A stretch of 6,820 nt of DNA from an uncultured Bacilli bacterium (GTDB taxonomy: Bacteria; Bacillota_I; Bacilli_A; RF39; UBA660): NCBI GenBank assembly GCA_947632295.1, contig CANROQ010000055.1, forward strand, positions 1-6,820. Reading direction: 5' to 3'. Below are positions 5,139 to 6,820 of this stretch, one piece after another. The position numbers and the translations under genes are program-made. A model generated the notes under the pieces. That model saw nothing but the letters and a program-made list of their open reading frames with translations. It ran no database searches and was not told where the DNA came from. How positions within the stretch are numbered: the first letter of the stretch is position 1; every line of letters starts with the position of its first letter.

Positions 5139-6820
5139 ATGAATTTTTTTGAAAATTTGTTTGATAGTGAAAAAAATATTCAGGCAATATTAGGTTTAAC
5201 TGATGAATTAAAATCTATTTATATATATGATTATTTTATTAAAAATAATGATTCATTAGTAATTGTAACTAATACATTGTATGAGTCTAATACTATCTTT
5301 AAATCTTTGTCAAATTATACAAAAGATGTTTTATTTTTTCCAATGGATGATTTTTTAACGAGTGAGGCTATTGCTATATCGCCAGAATTAGAAATTACAA
5401 GGTTAGAGACAATTAATGCTACACTTGAAAATAAGAAAAAAATAATTGTTACTAATTTAATGGGATTTTTAAGATTTTTGCCTACAAAACAAAATTATAA
5501 AAAAAGTATTATTAAAATTTGTGTTGGTGAAGATTATGATATAAAAAAATTAGAACAAGATTTATATAATATAGGTTATAAAAGTGAAACATTTGTTAAT
5601 AAAACAGGTGAATATGCACCTCGTGGTTTTGTTTTAGATATCTTTCCTCTTGGTAGTCAAAATCCTATTCGTATTGAATTTTGGGGCGATACAATTGATA
5701 GTATAAAAATTTTTGATGTCGATTCGCAATTAACACGTGAGAATATCGAAAATATTGAAATTTTACCTAATACAGAATTTATTGTCGATTTATCTATCGA
5801 AGATAATGAACGAAAACAAAAAAATTTGATAAAATATACAACTGTTTCAAATATATGTTCATATTTTGATAAATTTAAAATTTTTTATATTAATTATAAT
5901 GATATAAAAATTGGTTATAAAAATTTATTAGATGATATTTTTTCCTATAATGAAGAACAAAATATTAGTCAAGATACTAAGTATATGTTTAAAATGGATG
6001 AATTAGAAAATAATGATAGTATATATTTATCTAGTTTTGATGATATTCCATTTGCAAATTTAAAGTCAAAAAAATATATTTCGGGAAATATTGAAAATTT
6101 TAAAATGACTCCTAATAAAATTAATGAAAAATTAAATGTATATTTAAAAAATAAAAAAACAGTAATTATTTGTTTAAAAGATAAATACGCTATTAATAAA
6201 GTAATTGATGAATTACAAAATGATGATATTGTTTTTACTAATTTAGATAATATTGTTTTAAATAAAATAAATTTAGTTGTAAAAAATATTAATCAAGGTT
6301 TTGAATATAATAATTATATTGTTATTAGTGAAAATGAATTTTTTAATAGAAAAAACAATAATGTTATTTATAAATCAAATTTTAAATATGGAACACGGAT
6401 TAAAGATATTACTAAATTAGAAATTGATGATTATGTAGTTCATGTTAATTATGGTATTGCGCAATATAAAGGTTTAAAATCTTTAAATAAAAATGGACTT
6501 TTAAAAGATTATTTAGTTTTAGAATATCTTGGTGGTGATAAATTATATATACCAGTTGAAAAAATTGATTTAATTACGAAATATTCTTCTAATGATGGAG
6601 TTATTCCAAAATTAAATAAATTAGGTGGTAGTGAATGGTCCAAAACAAAGGCAAGATTAAAGAAAAAAATTGAAGATATTACACAAGATTTATTAAAATT
6701 ATATGCCGAAAGAAAAAGTGTTAAAGGATTTGCATATTTACCTGATAGCAAAGAACAGGTTGAATTTGAAGCCTTATTTCCTTTTGAAGAAACAAAAGAT
6801 CAATTGCGGGCTATCGAAGA
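5139..6820 (+). CDS. mfd: Transcription-repair coupling factor Mfd, N-terminal half (partial)
   Basis: Mfd removes RNA polymerase stalled at DNA lesions and recruits UvrA. The window holds 560 complete codons and runs off the end before the helicase motifs; full Mfd is about 1150 residues. The frame is open throughout. The UvrB-like module shows LFFPMDDFLTSEAIAISPEL (65-84) and TGEYAPRGFVLDIFPLG (156-172), with PIRIEFWGDTIDSIKIFD (176-193). The CarD-like RNA polymerase interaction domain begins at LEIDDYVVHVNYGIAQYKG (427-445) and includes YLGGDKLYIPVEKIDLI (463-479). The linker KLGGSEWSKTKARLKK (494-509), LLKLYAERKSVKGFAY (518-533) and FPFEETKDQLRAIE (547-560) lead into the translocase. The middle (about 215-425) is Asn/Lys/Ile rich and poorly conserved, and the N-terminal half seems shorter than in Bacillus. 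The start at 5139 follows AAGGAG. The upstream junction may be regulated. Confidence 0.96.
   Translation, partial: MNFFENLFDSEKNIQAILGLTDELKSIYIYDYFIKNNDSLVIVTNTLYESNTIFKSLSNYTKDVLFFPMDDFLTSEAIAISPELEITRLETINATLENKKKIIVTNLMGFLRFLPTKQNYKKSIIKICVGEDYDIKKLEQDLYNIGYKSETFVNKTGEYAPRGFVLDIFPLGSQNPIRIEFWGDTIDSIKIFDVDSQLTRENIENIEILPNTEFIVDLSIEDNERKQKNLIKYTTVSNICSYFDKFKIFYINYNDIKIGYKNLLDDIFSYNEEQNISQDTKYMFKMDELENNDSIYLSSFDDIPFANLKSKKYISGNIENFKMTPNKINEKLNVYLKNKKTVIICLKDKYAINKVIDELQNDDIVFTNLDNIVLNKINLVVKNINQGFEYNNYIVISENEFFNRKNNNVIYKSNFKYGTRIKDITKLEIDDYVVHVNYGIAQYKGLKSLNKNGLLKDYLVLEYLGGDKLYIPVEKIDLITKYSSNDGVIPKLNKLGGSEWSKTKARLKKKIEDITQDLLKLYAERKSVKGFAYLPDSKEQVEFEALFPFEETKDQLRAIE

Noticed and set aside
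1..6820. CRISPR array, insertion sequence, tRNA/rRNA, toxin-antitoxin or defence genes.
   Set aside because: No regularly spaced repeats, terminal inverted repeats, cloverleaf or accessory-type genes were seen; all genes are core housekeeping on one strand.

Overview
The window looks like chromosomal core DNA from a very AT-rich member of the low-GC Firmicutes/Mollicutes-related Bacilli. GC is around a quarter by eye (not counted). Every gene lies on the + strand, and the gene set and order are a condensed form of the dnaX–yaa/yab region of Bacillus subtilis. TGA acts as a stop (holB, trmN6), Trp is TGG, and CGG falls on a conserved Arg, so the standard bacterial code 11 is used and not the Mycoplasma code 4. 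No mobile element, rRNA, tRNA or CRISPR was seen. No 300-base stretch lacks a gene.

Layout: 3' tail of dnaX (1-49), ybaB (64-360), recR (362-961), a bofA-like small membrane protein (1005-1193), holB (1205-2152), ricT/yaaT (2163-2963), trmN6/yabB (2950-3669), rsmI (3679-4521), pth (4533-5093), and the first half of mfd (5139 to the window end). Most junctions are 1-14 bases or overlap, which suggests one long transcription unit. Functions are clamp loading (DnaX, HolB), recombination repair (RecR), nucleoid binding (YbaB), transcription-coupled repair (Mfd), tRNA/rRNA methylation (TrmN6, RsmI), translation recycling (Pth) and mRNA maturation control (RicT). Several genes found at these positions in B. 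subtilis are missing: tmk, yabA, yazA and fin.

This is mostly ordinary housekeeping DNA, and I do not see a new multi-gene system. The most interesting signals are RNA-level. Only two junctions exceed 14 bases (recR-bofA, 43 bases; pth-mfd, 45 bases), and both can fold so that the ribosome binding site of the next gene is paired. At bofA, 16 contiguous pairs cover the Shine-Dalgarno and the start codon. At mfd, a terminator-like hairpin and a hairpin pairing a run of five U with the Shine-Dalgarno exclude each other. Protein-level oddities are an N-terminally short BofA outside any visible sporulation context, four extra cysteines in RicT, a lost P-loop in HolB, and a shortened N-terminal half of Mfd.
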